DNA of 64,000 bases, taken from NCBI RefSeq assembly GCF_036346855.1, contig NZ_CP107841.1, positions 248,001 to 312,000 of the forward strand, written 5' to 3'. Numbering within the stretch: the first letter of the stretch is position 1; every line of letters starts with the position of its first letter. The DNA comes from Streptomyces europaeiscabiei. GTDB taxonomy: Bacteria; Actinomycetota; Actinomycetes; Streptomycetales; Streptomycetaceae. A program made the position numbers and the translations under genes. Below, piece after piece: positions 41,879-50,977 of this stretch. Under the pieces are notes generated by a model. The model was not told the DNA's origin and searched no databases. It saw only the letters and a list, made by a program, of their open reading frames with translations.

Positions 41879-42819
41879 TGAGCTATGAGACGGGTTACGG
41901 GGGGCCGGCGGACACCGCCGCGATAGAAGCCCGTGGGGTCGGCCGGAAGTACCGCCGGGGCTGGGCGCTGCGGGACTGCTCCTTCCGGTTGCCGGCCGGG
42001 CGCATCTGCGGTCTGGTGGGTCCCAACGGGGCCGGTAAGACCACACTGATGGCCATCGCCGCCAACCTGCTGGAGCCGACCACCGGCGCCCTGCGCGTGT
42101 TCGGCGCGGCCCCGGAGTCGGCGGAGGCCACTCGGCGTACCGCGTTCCTCGCTCAGGAGAAGCCCCTTTTCCGGCGATTCACCGTCGCCGAGACCCTGAG
42201 AATGGGCCGTGAACTCAACCCTGGCTGGGACCAGCGGGCCGCCGAGAACATCGTCCGCGCGGGCAACGTGCCCTTCGACGCGAAGATCGGCACACTCTCC
42301 GGCGGCCAGCGCACCCGGGTTGCCTTCGCCGTCTCCTTCGGCAAGCGTCCCGACCTGCTGCTCCTCGACGAGCCGATGTCGGACCTCGACCCGCTGGTGC
42401 GCCACGAGTTGATGGGCACGCTGCTGGCCGAGGCCACCGAGCGCGGCACCACCGTGCTGATGTCCACGCACATGCTCGCCGAGCTGGAGAACACTTGCGA
42501 CTACCTGCTGGTCATCGCGGGTGGTGGACTGCGCCTGGCCGGTGAGGTCGACGAACTGCTCACAGCCCACGCCGTGCTGACCGGGGTCCACATGGACGGG
42601 CGGACGCCCCCGGAGCTGGCATACCACACCATGGTCGAAACACGTACCAGCGGACGGCAGTTCACCTCACTGGTACGTCCCGACGGACCCGTCACCGGCC
42701 CCTGGGAGGCGAGCACCCCGAACCTGGAGGAGCTCCTGCTCGCCTATCTGCGCTCGCCCGAAGCCCCGCCGCTGATCAGTCCCAGTTCCTACGTCGCCCC
42801 GCAGGCGGTGGCGGCATGA
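41875..42819 (+). CDS. ABC transporter ATP-binding protein
   Basis: A 314-residue ATPase. Walker A is GPNGAGKTT at 49-57, the Q-loop is AFLAQEKPLF, the signature is TLSGGQRTRVAFAVSF and Walker B is LLLLDEPMSDLDPL, followed by the H-loop VLMSTHML. The C-terminal ~80 residues are the usual accessory part of ABC-2 type exporters. It is translated with the GntR regulator (4-bp overlap) and the permease (4-bp overlap). The substrate is unknown; YtrA-controlled transporters often respond to cell-wall antibiotics. Confidence 0.93.
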   Translation: MMSYETGYGGPADTAAIEARGVGRKYRRGWALRDCSFRLPAGRICGLVGPNGAGKTTLMAIAANLLEPTTGALRVFGAAPESAEATRRTAFLAQEKPLFRRFTVAETLRMGRELNPGWDQRAAENIVRAGNVPFDAKIGTLSGGQRTRVAFAVSFGKRPDLLLLDEPMSDLDPLVRHELMGTLLAEATERGTTVLMSTHMLAELENTCDYLLVIAGGGLRLAGEVDELLTAHAVLTGVHMDGRTPPELAYHTMVETRTSGRQFTSLVRPDGPVTGPWEASTPNLEELLLAYLRSPEAPPLISPSSYVAPQAVAA

Positions 42820-43835
42820 GCACGATGACCAGCACCGGCGGCACCGGCAGCACCTTCTCCGACTCCGCCCGCAGCGAGACCGGCCGTGGCCGTGGCCTCC
42901 GGCTCAGCGGCATGAACTGGCTCGTCTGGCGTCAGCACCGCGCCGCCTACTGGACGCTGCTGGCCGCCGCCGCGATCACCGTCGCGGTGATCGTCTACCA
43001 ACGCCAGCAAATGATCACGTACCTCGACGGGTACGGCTACCCCGACCTCAAGTCGGGCTGGGAAACCAAATACGACCAGGATCCGCTCAACGTGGCCGCC
43101 ACGACGCTCGGGTTCCTGCCCGTCCTGATCGGTGTCTTCGTCGGTGCGCCCCTGCTCGCCGGCGACCTGGAGACCGGCACCGCCAAGCTGGTCACCGCGC
43201 AGTCCGTCAGCCGCGTTCGCTGGATCGCCACCAAGCTCGGGGTGACCGCGCTCGTGGTCGTGGTGTGCACCATGGCGCTCTCCGCCGCGTTCACCTGGTG
43301 GTGGTCGCCCGTCAAGTCGTCGCCGTACGTCATGAGTTGGATCGACGGTCCCGCCTTCGACAACACCGGACCCGTGCCCGTGGCGCTCACCCTGCTCACC
43401 GTCGTCGGTGGCGTGGCGATCGGCATGCTGCTGCGCAGGACCCTGCTGTCCATGGTCGTCACCCTGGGCTTCGCCGTCGTGCTGCAGGTGGTCTGGTCGT
43501 ACTTCCGGACGTCCCTCGGGAACGTCATCACGGTCACCACCCACAACGGTGTCGGGAACGACTCCACGCCGAACATGCCCGAGGGCGCCCACCAGCTGGA
43601 CGAGTTCTACCTCACCGCCTCCGGCGACCTCATCGGCTGGGGCAGCTGCGCCGAGGCGACGGAGAAGGCCCGCGACGCCTGCCTGGACAAGGCACAGGTC
43701 GTCGGCTGGTCGGTCGACTACATCCCGATCTCCCAGATGTCCGCCATGCAGTGGCTCGGCGCCTCGATCCTGCTGGCCCTGACCGCCGGCATCGCGGCGT
43801 TCGTCATCCTCTGGGGTCGCAAGCGCCTCGTCTGA
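42816..43835 (+). CDS. ABC-2 type transporter permease
   Basis: A 339-residue membrane protein with six predicted spans (about 48-66, 103-123, 143-163, 187-208, 213-231, 309-330). Between spans 1 and 2 lies an extracellular loop, and a longer loop with CAEATEKARDACLDKAQV lies between the last two spans. The motif GDLETGTAKLVTAQSVSR after the second span is typical of ABC-2 permeases in YtrA-type operons. It partners the ATPase encoded upstream. Confidence 0.88.
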   Translation: MSTMTSTGGTGSTFSDSARSETGRGRGLRLSGMNWLVWRQHRAAYWTLLAAAAITVAVIVYQRQQMITYLDGYGYPDLKSGWETKYDQDPLNVAATTLGFLPVLIGVFVGAPLLAGDLETGTAKLVTAQSVSRVRWIATKLGVTALVVVVCTMALSAAFTWWWSPVKSSPYVMSWIDGPAFDNTGPVPVALTLLTVVGGVAIGMLLRRTLLSMVVTLGFAVVLQVVWSYFRTSLGNVITVTTHNGVGNDSTPNMPEGAHQLDEFYLTASGDLIGWGSCAEATEKARDACLDKAQVVGWSVDYIPISQMSAMQWLGASILLALTAGIAAFVILWGRKRLV

Positions 43836-43958
43836 CATCCGTCCGAGCGCCTCGTCCGACCCGACCCTCCTCGCAGTTCTCTCTCCGTACGCGGCCGAGC
43901 GGCCACAGCGTCGCTCCGCCGCGTCCCGAGGCTGCCCCGATTCGGTGAGCACATCGCC

Positions 43959-46900
43959 ATGAACCATGTCGAAAGGCCCAAGTTGAAGTCGCACAAGCGC
44001 AGGAAACGCGTGGTCACCACCGTCCCGCTGGCGGCCGCCCTGGCGGCGGCGCTCGGCGCCGGGCTGCTGGCGAGCACGCCCGACAGCGCCAAGGCCGCGC
44101 CCTCCACCGGCACCGGCACCGGCGCCCCCGCCAGGACCGTCACCCTCGTCACCGGCGACCGGGTGACCCTCGACGCCGAGGGCAAGGTGACCGGTGTGAC
44201 GGCCGCCGAAGGCCGCGAGGGGATGGCCTTCCGCATCCAGCAGGCCGCGGGCCACGCGTACGTCCTGCCGCGCGATGCCGAACCGCTGATCGCGAACGGG
44301 ACCGCCGACCGGCGGCTGTTCGACGTGACGCAACTGGTGAGTTCGCGCTACGACGACGCCCGCCGCTCCGACCTGCCGCTGATCGTCACCTACGACAAGG
44401 GCGCATCCCTCTCGGCGAGTACGTTCCGCAGCTCGGGCGCGACCGTCCGGCGGGACCTGCCGAGCATCAACGGCGACGCCGTACGGACCCGCAAGTCCGA
44501 GGGATCCGCCCTGTGGGAGACCCTCACCAGCGGCACCGGCTCCGCGAAGGTCAGGAAGATCTGGCTGGACGGCAAGGTGAAGGCGACCCTGGACAGGAGC
44601 ATGCCGCAGATCGGCGCGCCCGCGGCCCACGCGGCGGGATACGACGGCAAGGGCGTCGAGGTCGCCGTCCTCGACAGCGGCGTCGACTCCACGCACCCGG
44701 ACCTGAAGGACCGGATCGCGGCGGCGAAGAACTTCTCCACCGCCGCGGACACCGTCGACCGAGCGGGGCACGGCACGCACGTGGCCTCGACGATCGCGGG
44801 TTCCGGGACCGTGTCTCCCGCGGGCGCGAAGTACGAGGGCGTCGCGCCCGGCGTCCGGCTCCTGGTCGGCAAGGTGCTCGACGACGAAGGCTCGGGTGAG
44901 GACTCTGGTGTCATCGCCGGTATGCAGTGGGCCGTCGCACAGGGTGCCAAGGTCGTCAACATGAGCCTGGGCGGCACCGACACCCCCGGCATCGACCCCG
45001 TCGAGCAGGCCGTCAACGACCTGTCGGCCAGTTCCGGCGCCCTGTTCGTCATAGCCGCCGGCAACGAGGGCCCGGGCGAGGGCACCATAGGCACCCCCGG
45101 CAGCGCGGCCGCCGCGCTCACCGTCGGCGCGGTCGACCGCAAGGACGCCATCGCCGAGTTCTCCAGCCGCGGCCCCACGGCCGACGGCTTCCTCAAGCCC
45201 GACGTCACCGCGCCGGGCGTGGACATCGTCGCCGCCAAGGCCGCCGAGGGCTTCATGGGCGACCCCGCCGCCGACGGCTATGTCTCCATGAGCGGTACGT
45301 CGATGGCGACCCCGCACGTGGCGGGCGCCGCGGCGATCCTGGCGCAGCAGCACCCGGACTGGTCGGGCCGGCAGATCAAGGCCGCCCTCACCGCCTCCGC
45401 GAAGCCGACCGCCGCCACCTCCGCGTACACGCAGGGCACCGGCCGGGTGGACGTCGCCAGGGCGATCGACCAGCGGCTCACCAGCAGTCCGACCGCGCTG
45501 GGCTTCGGGACACAGGCGTACCCCCACACCGACGACCAGCCGGTCAGCAAGGACGTCACCTACCGCAACGCGGGCACCGAGCCGGTCACCCTCGACCTGG
45601 CCACCGAGGCCTACGGCAACGACGGAAAGCCCGCCGCCGAGGGCCTGTTCACGGTCTCCCCGCAGCGGCTCACCGTCCCGGCGGGCGGTGAGGCGACCGC
45701 CACCGTGACCACCGACACCCGCGTGGGAACGGCCGACGGCAGCTTCGGCGGCTCGCTGACCGCCACCACCGCAGACGGCACCACGACCGCGCGCACCTCC
45801 CTGGGCGTGGTCCGCGAGGTCGAGTCGTACGACCTGACCCTCAAGCACCTCGACCTCAAGGGCAAGGCCCCAAGAGACGCCGCGACGGGTATCTACGGCC
45901 TGGACAACGACATCTGGACGGAGGCCGTCTCCGACAGGGACGGCGAGGTCACCATCCGTCTGCCGAGGGGCCGTTACGCCCTGGAAGGAATGTTCGTCAC
46001 CGGCAGCGCCGGACGGTCCGTGCTGCTGCACCCGAAGTTCGCGCTGACCAAGGACACGACCCTGGTCATGGACGCCCGGAGGACGAAGCCCGTCAAGGTC
46101 ACCTTGCCGGACGGCGCGGCCAAGCCCAATGGCGCGATGTTCTTCTTCCACGTCGACGTCAACGACAAGCCGTACACCTCTGTGTACGACGCCCCCTCTT
46201 TCGGCAGCATCCGCGTCGGACAGCTCGGTGCCCCGGCGCCGGCCGCCGAGGTGTCCGCGATGTACCACGGCATCTGGACCCACAAGTCCGTCAACTACCG
46301 GCTGGCCTGGAACCGTACGGGTGACCTGTCCGGCTTCACCAAGAACGTCAAGCGCTCGCAGCTCACCAAGGTCAAGGTCGTCGTCGGTGCGCCGGTCAAG
46401 GGCAGGACGGGGAGCGTCTGGGCCGCGCCGCTGATGCCCGGCGGCTTCTACAACCTCTTCCAGACCGAGGGCCGCCTGCCGCTGACCGGCACCGACTACG
46501 TACTGCCCAACGGAATCAAGTGGTTCTACCAGACCAGCCAGCTCGGCGCCCCCGACGCCGAGGGCGAGCCGACATGGGAGAACACACAGGTCAGCACGGC
46601 CAGGGCGTACGCGGCGGGCAGGGACTACACACAGCGCTTCAACATCGGCGTCTTCGGCCCGTCCCTCCCTTCGGACCCCTTGGCGAACGGCGGCGACAGT
46701 ACCGGAGCGGTCCGCGTCGGCAACACCTTCGCGGCGTACGTGCCCTTGTTCTCCGACGGCGTCGGCAACACGGGCACCTCCACCCACACCAAGGCCAAGA
46801 GCTCCCTCTACGCCGACGGCAAGAAGATCTTCGCCGTGAACGACCCGCTGAACGGCGACTCGTACACGGTTCCCGCAGGCAAGCGCACGTACAAGCTCGG

Positions 46901-47315
46901 CGTGGACGTCTCCCGCGCTCCGGCGCAGTTCGCGGTCAGCACGCGGACGACCGCCACCTGGACCTTCACCTCGGCCCACGTCCCCGGTGACACCGCCAAG
47001 CGGCTCCCGCTGACCGTCGTCCGCTACACGCCCAAGCTGTCGACGGCCAGTACCGCCAAGGCCGGTACGACCCTCGCCGTGCCCTTCGGCCTGGAGGGCG
47101 CGGCCACCAAGGTCGGCACGCTGCGCAAGCTGGCCTTCACCGTCTCCTACGACGACGGCAGGACCTGGAAGAAGACCACCGCCGTGAACGGCAAGCTGCT
47201 CAAGCTGCGCAGCCCCGCCGAGCCCGGCCCCGTCTCCCTTCGCGTCGCCCTCACCGACGCCGACGGCAACACCCTGACCCAGACCATCCACCGCGCCTAC
47301 CGCACCACCAAGTAG
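43959..47315 (+). CDS. Large secreted S8 (subtilisin-like) serine peptidase
   Basis: A 1118-residue secreted protease. An N-terminal signal (RRKRVVTTVPLAAALAAALG) is followed by a pro-region and the catalytic domain with Asp239 (AVLDSGVDSTHPD), His271 (GHGTHVASTI) and Ser448 (MSGTSMATPHVAG); the oxyanion Asn lies in AAGNEGPGEG. About 600 further residues form beta-rich C-terminal domains. A TTG at 43983 with GAAAGG before it (giving LKSHKRRKRV...) is an alternative start that fits the usual signal peptide better than ATG 43959. It probably degrades extracellular protein. The long minus-strand frame covering it is an artefact of GC codon bias. Confidence 0.93.
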   Translation: MNHVERPKLKSHKRRKRVVTTVPLAAALAAALGAGLLASTPDSAKAAPSTGTGTGAPARTVTLVTGDRVTLDAEGKVTGVTAAEGREGMAFRIQQAAGHAYVLPRDAEPLIANGTADRRLFDVTQLVSSRYDDARRSDLPLIVTYDKGASLSASTFRSSGATVRRDLPSINGDAVRTRKSEGSALWETLTSGTGSAKVRKIWLDGKVKATLDRSMPQIGAPAAHAAGYDGKGVEVAVLDSGVDSTHPDLKDRIAAAKNFSTAADTVDRAGHGTHVASTIAGSGTVSPAGAKYEGVAPGVRLLVGKVLDDEGSGEDSGVIAGMQWAVAQGAKVVNMSLGGTDTPGIDPVEQAVNDLSASSGALFVIAAGNEGPGEGTIGTPGSAAAALTVGAVDRKDAIAEFSSRGPTADGFLKPDVTAPGVDIVAAKAAEGFMGDPAADGYVSMSGTSMATPHVAGAAAILAQQHPDWSGRQIKAALTASAKPTAATSAYTQGTGRVDVARAIDQRLTSSPTALGFGTQAYPHTDDQPVSKDVTYRNAGTEPVTLDLATEAYGNDGKPAAEGLFTVSPQRLTVPAGGEATATVTTDTRVGTADGSFGGSLTATTADGTTTARTSLGVVREVESYDLTLKHLDLKGKAPRDAATGIYGLDNDIWTEAVSDRDGEVTIRLPRGRYALEGMFVTGSAGRSVLLHPKFALTKDTTLVMDARRTKPVKVTLPDGAAKPNGAMFFFHVDVNDKPYTSVYDAPSFGSIRVGQLGAPAPAAEVSAMYHGIWTHKSVNYRLAWNRTGDLSGFTKNVKRSQLTKVKVVVGAPVKGRTGSVWAAPLMPGGFYNLFQTEGRLPLTGTDYVLPNGIKWFYQTSQLGAPDAEGEPTWENTQVSTARAYAAGRDYTQRFNIGVFGPSLPSDPLANGGDSTGAVRVGNTFAAYVPLFSDGVGNTGTSTHTKAKSSLYADGKKIFAVNDPLNGDSYTVPAGKRTYKLGVDVSRAPAQFAVSTRTTATWTFTSAHVPGDTAKRLPLTVVRYTPKLSTASTAKAGTTLAVPFGLEGAATKVGTLRKLAFTVSYDDGRTWKKTTAVNGKLLKLRSPAEPGPVSLRVALTDADGNTLTQTIHRAYRTTK

Positions 47316-47328
47316 ACGGACAGAGGAC

Positions 47329-47368
47329 GCGGTTGGCCCCTGACGGTAGCCCGTCGGGGGCCAACCGC
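47329..47368 (+). terminator. Terminator of the subtilisin gene
   Basis: GCGGTTGGCCCCTGACGG (47329-47346) pairs with CCGTCGGGGGCCAACCGC (47351-47368) with one mismatch, followed by TTT. It begins 14 bp after the stop codon. Confidence 0.85.
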
Positions 47369-47953
47369 TTTGCTAGCAAGTCCAGTTCGGTGGTGTTGCG
47401 GAGCAGCGCGCGGCAAGGCGTCGTAGACGAGACACGCGGCCTTTCCCCGTGTCCCCGCCGAGTCCGGCGAGGAGGCGGGAGACGAGACGCCGCACGGACT
47501 CGGAGTGGACGGGCTCACAGCGGGCGAAGCGCGGGGCGCTCGCCGATCGAAGCAGCGCGGTGCACTCGCGGCTGAACCTCATCACGACGATGCGGGCGCG
47601 ACGGCCGGCACGGGACCGACTGCGTGGCCTGACGTCGTCCATCCGGGCATCCCGCGCCTGCCCGCAATCGTTCGTCCTGCGGGTGGGGTGTCGGGCGCCG
47701 GGCGGGAAGCCTGACCGTCAGAGCCGGCCCTGCGCGGGCGGGACACAGCCGCAGCGGTCAGTGGTGCGCGTCCTGCCGGACGGCCTCGTAGCTGGCCGGC
47801 AGCAGCCCCTCCCCCGGCACGGTGTGAGCGGTACGGAGGTGGGGAGGGACAGGGGCGGATCCATCCCGACCGGATGTGGCCGAGCCCGCGAGGCCCGGCG
47901 CGGCAGACACCTTCTTTGGCACCGAGCCCGCGGGTCGGACATCGCGCTTCATG
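47369..47953. other. Gap without recognisable gene
   Basis: No supported gene. An 89-residue minus-strand frame (47373-47642) has semi-plausible composition (ESVRRLVSRLLAGLGGDTG) but no ribosome-binding site or recognised motif. Other frames here are Arg-rich shadows. Confidence 0.35.
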
Positions 47954-47983
47954 CGGAAGGGCCCGTTCACCCGGGCCCTTCCG
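47954..47983 (-). terminator. Terminator of tRNA-fMet
   Basis: CGGAAGGGCCCG (47954-47965) and CGGGCCCTTCCG (47972-47983) form a perfect 12-bp stem with a 6-base loop, 4 bp beyond the 3' end of the minus-strand tRNA. Confidence 0.8.
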
Positions 47984-47987
47984 TTCG

Positions 47988-48061
47988 TAGCGGGGACAGG
48001 ATTTGAACCTGCGACCTCTGGGTTATGAGCCCAGCGAGCTACCGAGCTGCTCCACCCCGCG
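47988..48061 (-). tRNA. Initiator tRNA-fMet (CAT)
   Basis: 74 nt on the minus strand. The anticodon stem-loop reads CTGGG-CTCATAA-CCCAG, with the three G-C pairs that mark initiator tRNAs. The T-arm is GCAGG-TTCAAAT-CCTGT, and the acceptor stem is CGCGGGG with CCCCGCT, leaving position 1-72 unpaired as expected for an initiator. The discriminator base is A and CCA is not encoded. Confidence 0.97.
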
Positions 48062-48148
48062 TCGTTGCTCCCACTGTACACACCATCCGTGCGGACCATG
48101 ACGATTATGGAGTCGGCCGGGGATATGTGAGGAACGGCTCAGCACAGA

Positions 48149-48290
48149 GGTTTCGCGTTGTTGCCCGGCTTCAGGACCGAACTGACGGGTCTGAACCGCG
48201 ACGAGGCCCTTGCGTTGCTTACCGCCGGATCGGCGCGCGGCGAGCAGGTGTTCGGCCTCGGCTCGGCACTCGCTTCGGACATGCGAATGG
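48149..48290 (+). pseudogene. WYL/YafY-type regulator remnant
   Basis: One frame reads RGFALLPGFRTELTGLNRDE, then ALALLTAGSARGEQVFGLGS and ALASDMRM. This is the linker between HTH and WYL domain in YafY-type regulators (compare the PGYRTRLTGL-type block of that family). There is no start, no HTH and no WYL domain; similarity ends near 48290. The rest up to 48510 is non-coding except for the ribosome-binding site of the next gene. Confidence 0.5.
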
Positions 48291-48510
48291 GACGGGAACG
48301 CCCAGGGTCTTCGGATACTCGCCCTGTGCGGCGTCGGTACGCGCATCATCTGGCGGCAGGCCGGGCGGTTCGTACGACGCGGACCACTGATACGCCAATA
48401 GGTTGATCTTGCCACGCGGCTCTCAAGTCCGATGATCTGCGGGTCGATGCCGCAAGGGGAACGGAGATCGTTCCGGAAGCACACGCCTTTAGGTCCCTCA
48501 AGGAGCGAAC

Positions 48511-49173
48511 ATGAACCCTGATCGCGGGCAGAGGTCGACGCTCGGTCCGCTCCCCAGAAGGGGGAGATGGACTGCCGGCGGCGCGATGGCATCGCTGGTG
48601 CTCGTGATGCTGGCCTTCAGCAGCCCTGCGCTGGCGACCGCTGCGCCCCAACCGGAGGCCCCGGTAAGCCAGGCAGACCCGGAACCCGACTGGGGCTATG
48701 GTGGAGTCCCGACCGGTCCTGCGGGTCCGGCCGGACCGGCAGGACCCACGGGGCCGACCGGGCCAGCTGGAATCGCAGGGCCCACGGGTGCAACGGGGGC
48801 GGCCGGACCCGCAGGAACCACAGGTGCAACCGGGCCGGCCGGACCGACAGGCCCTGCCGGAACCACAGGTGCAACCGGTGCTACCGGTGCTACCGGTGCA
48901 ACCGGTGCAACGGGCCCGGCCGGTTCGCCGGGTACGCGCGAGGTCGTCACCTTGACCGAAGGCGTTGACGTGGGCGGCGGCCTCACTCGTACTCCGGTAT
49001 GCCCGGAGGGGCTGGAGCCCGTCTCGGGCGGCGCGCAGTCGGGCACTACAGCGACGGTGATCGGCCAGTCCTACCCCAATACAGAGGCCAACGGCTGGAC
49101 CACCAGTGTGACGAACAACTTCCCAGTCCCCCTCGACGTAACCTGGTACTCCGTCTGCGAAACGCCTGCATGA
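48511..49173 (+). CDS. Secreted collagen-like (Gly-X-Y) repeat protein
   Basis: A 220-residue protein. A signal peptide (residues ~24-45, [20 protein letters not shown]) precedes a collagen-like region at about 69-143 made of GPAGPTG and GATGATG triplets. A C-terminal globular domain of ~75 residues follows with two Cys ([29 protein letters not shown]). AAGGAG stands 6 bases before ATG 48511. Bacterial collagen-like proteins trimerise into rods on the cell surface or in the matrix. The DNA of the repeat uses near-identical GGTGCAACC and GGTGCTACC units that may vary in number between strains. Confidence 0.88.
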   Translation: MNPDRGQRSTLGPLPRRGRWTAGGAMASLVLVMLAFSSPALATAAPQPEAPVSQADPEPDWGYGGVPTGPAGPAGPAGPTGPTGPAGIAGPTGATGAAGPAGTTGATGPAGPTGPAGTTGATGATGATGATGATGPAGSPGTREVVTLTEGVDVGGGLTRTPVCPEGLEPVSGGAQSGTTATVIGQSYPNTEANGWTTSVTNNFPVPLDVTWYSVCETPA

Positions 49174-49194
49174 GGCGCACGGGGCGGCGCGTGA

Positions 49195-49619
49195 ACGGGT
49201 GACCAGCGCGGCCGCCGGTTCGACATGGTCGACCTCGCCCCGTTCGGCTACGCCACCCCGCCGAGATCACCGCCTTCCTTGACCACCTGGCAGGCATTGA
49301 GTACCAACTCGGGCTCCTGCGCTCTTTCGCGGGCCTGCCGGCCACCGGCGAGATGCCCGAGTACCTCTTCGACCGGACCCACGGCGTCGTCGGCCTGCTG
49401 CGGCGCCTGATCGAGGACGACTGCACCGACGCGATCACCACAGGCGAAGAGCGCCTCACGCCCGGCCTGCTCGCGCGTGCCACGATCCGTCTGGGCAACC
49501 TCGACGATCTCGATCCCGGGGCCGGCAAGGTCCCCGACATCCCGCAGATGGCACCGCCTCGCCCAGCCAAAGCCCCGCCGCCGACGCGGACGAAACACTG
49601 TCCTCGACGACCGCGGTAA
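49195..49619 (+). pseudogene. TniB-like transposition ATPase, frameshifted C-terminal remnant
   Basis: GDQRGRRFDMVDLAPFGYAT in one frame continues after a 1-base deletion near 49259 as EITAFLDHLAGIEYQLGLLR, SFAGLPATGEMPEYLFDRTH and GVVGLLRRLIEDDCTDAITT. This matches the C-terminal part of TniB-type AAA proteins that work with Tn7/Tn5053-like transposases. The Walker motifs are absent and there is a further shift near 49590. No TniA or TniQ gene is visible nearby. Confidence 0.6.
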
Positions 49620-50040
49620 CAGGTCGGCCGCAGGTGATCGACACGACCTCAGGGATGGCCTGGAACGGCGGGCGCCTCCATCACTGCGGGCGTGTCGTTG
49701 CCATCGCCCTCCGTGCCGGCCACGGTCGAGGCGTCCACGGCGACCAAGTTCACCGCCGTGCGCACCGTGGCAGTTGCCGGAGTTGGTCACGGCGGTGCAC
49801 GGTGTGCAGTGTGCGTACGGTGTGCGGGCGGTGCGGGTGGCTGCGTAGTACCCCGACGAACCGGTGCGGTGTTGCGCCGTACCGGATACCGCCGATCGCG
49901 CGGGCGCCTCGCACGCCGAAATCGATGCGTTGGGCGTGGTGGCCGGCCCGGACCGCAGTGAAGAGCCGCGATGAACAGCCCGCCTCAACCGCAACCCAGC
50001 GGTTTCCGTTGAGGCCCTGTTCTGAGGTGGCGGCGACTCG
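49620..50040. other. Decayed sequence after TniB remnant
   Basis: No intact gene is seen. Short pieces such as RLNRNPAVSVEALF (about 49983-50024) look like a fragment of a repeat protein but cannot be assigned. Confidence 0.3.
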
Positions 50041-50346
50041 TCAGGTACCGGGGCTGAGACGGTTCCCGGGGCGGGGGGCCATCCCGCGCGGAGCGCCATG
50101 ATGCACGGCTTCGCCCGCGGCAACGGTCTGGTGTCGCCACAACCACAGGGACGTCACGGACAACAGCCCCATGAAGACCACCAGTAGGAGCAGAGACACC
50201 CACGTGGGCCGGCTCCCTGGATGCTCCCAACCCTCCCAAGCAGCCAATGCCGCCCACAGGGTGGCAGCCGCCGCATAGAAGACGCGAATCCGGCGCAGCT
50301 GCCGCACTGCCCGCAAGGGCATTGAGTGATCACTTTTCGGTGCCAT
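50041..50346 (-). CDS. Small membrane protein, two spans
   Basis: A 101-residue protein with a basic start and two hydrophobic segments (VFYAAAATLWAALAAWEGW, and WVSLLLLVVFMGLLSVTSLW) joined by a short polar loop. A hydrophilic tail of about 30 residues follows. No known family is recognised. Start ATG 50346 lacks a clear ribosome-binding site. Confidence 0.55.
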   Translation of the reverse strand: MAPKSDHSMPLRAVRQLRRIRVFYAAAATLWAALAAWEGWEHPGSRPTWVSLLLLVVFMGLLSVTSLWLWRHQTVAAGEAVHHGAPRGMAPRPGNRLSPGT

Positions 50347-50377
50347 GTCAGTCCGTGTACCCCCAACCTTCCCTGAT

Positions 50378-50743
50378 TCACGAGGCCTGCGGCCAGAAGA
50401 CCGGGCTGTAGGGGAGCCTGCCGACGCCTTCGGCGTCGAGTCGCGGCCTGCGGGGAGGGCTTGCCCCCTCCGATCCCGCTGCCCGCCTCGTCCGCCGGGG
50501 ATGACGGGACGCCGCTGCGCTTGTGCGCCGACTGTCCGCAGGGGCGAACTTCGGGTCGGTGGCGGTCTTGGCGTTGGTGACGGTCACGGTCACGGTCACG
50601 GTCACGGTCACGGTCACCGGAGCGTCGGGCCTTGCGGTGAACGACTTGGACGGCTTGTAGAGGTCGTACCCGGCGGAGGCCTTGATCTCCTTGCCCCAGA
50701 GCTCCGTCTTCCGGCTCGACACCGGCAGTTCTCGGGAGGCCAT
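50378..50743 (-). pseudogene. DUF4352-like fragment with (Val-Thr)n expansion
   Basis: The frame from ATG 50743 reads KASAGYDLYKPSKSFTARPD and then a run of Val-Thr pairs encoded by about seven GGTCAC hexamers (50579-50621), followed by TNAKTATDPKFAP. This resembles one beta-hairpin region of DUF4352 (telokin-like) lipoprotein domains. After PADS the sequence becomes Arg-rich and lacks the rest of the domain, so the gene is probably broken. Confidence 0.4.
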
Positions 50744-50977
50744 GCCCTTGTTACCGCGACTGCCGCCTCTTCCTACGATTCGCCGCCCGACACCCCCGAC
50801 GACTCCGCTGTGATCAGGAACCGCGGTCCGATCGCTGAGTAGGGATTCGTCAGCGAGGTCGTCTGTTGTACAGGTAGACATACGCCCCTCGCGGCGTCGG
50901 CTCTCCCCAGCCGACCGGAGCAGGGTCAGGCCGGCGCTGCCGGCTCCGGTCGAACCGACGCGGCTTGCGCTACCCGA

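Noticed and set aside
42789..47291. A 1500-codon open frame on the minus strand opposite the ABC permease and subtilisin genes
   Set aside because: It mirrors the GC-biased third positions of the genes on the other strand, lacks any motif and is Gly/Arg/Val-rich; the plus-strand protease has all catalytic motifs.
47758..48099. A minus-strand frame overlapping the tRNA gene
   Set aside because: Its first half is simply the translated initiator tRNA and the rest shows no protein features.
48710..48930. Regularly spaced short repeats that could suggest a CRISPR array
   Set aside because: They are 9-bp coding units of Gly-X-Y triplets within an open frame with a signal peptide; there are no unique spacers.
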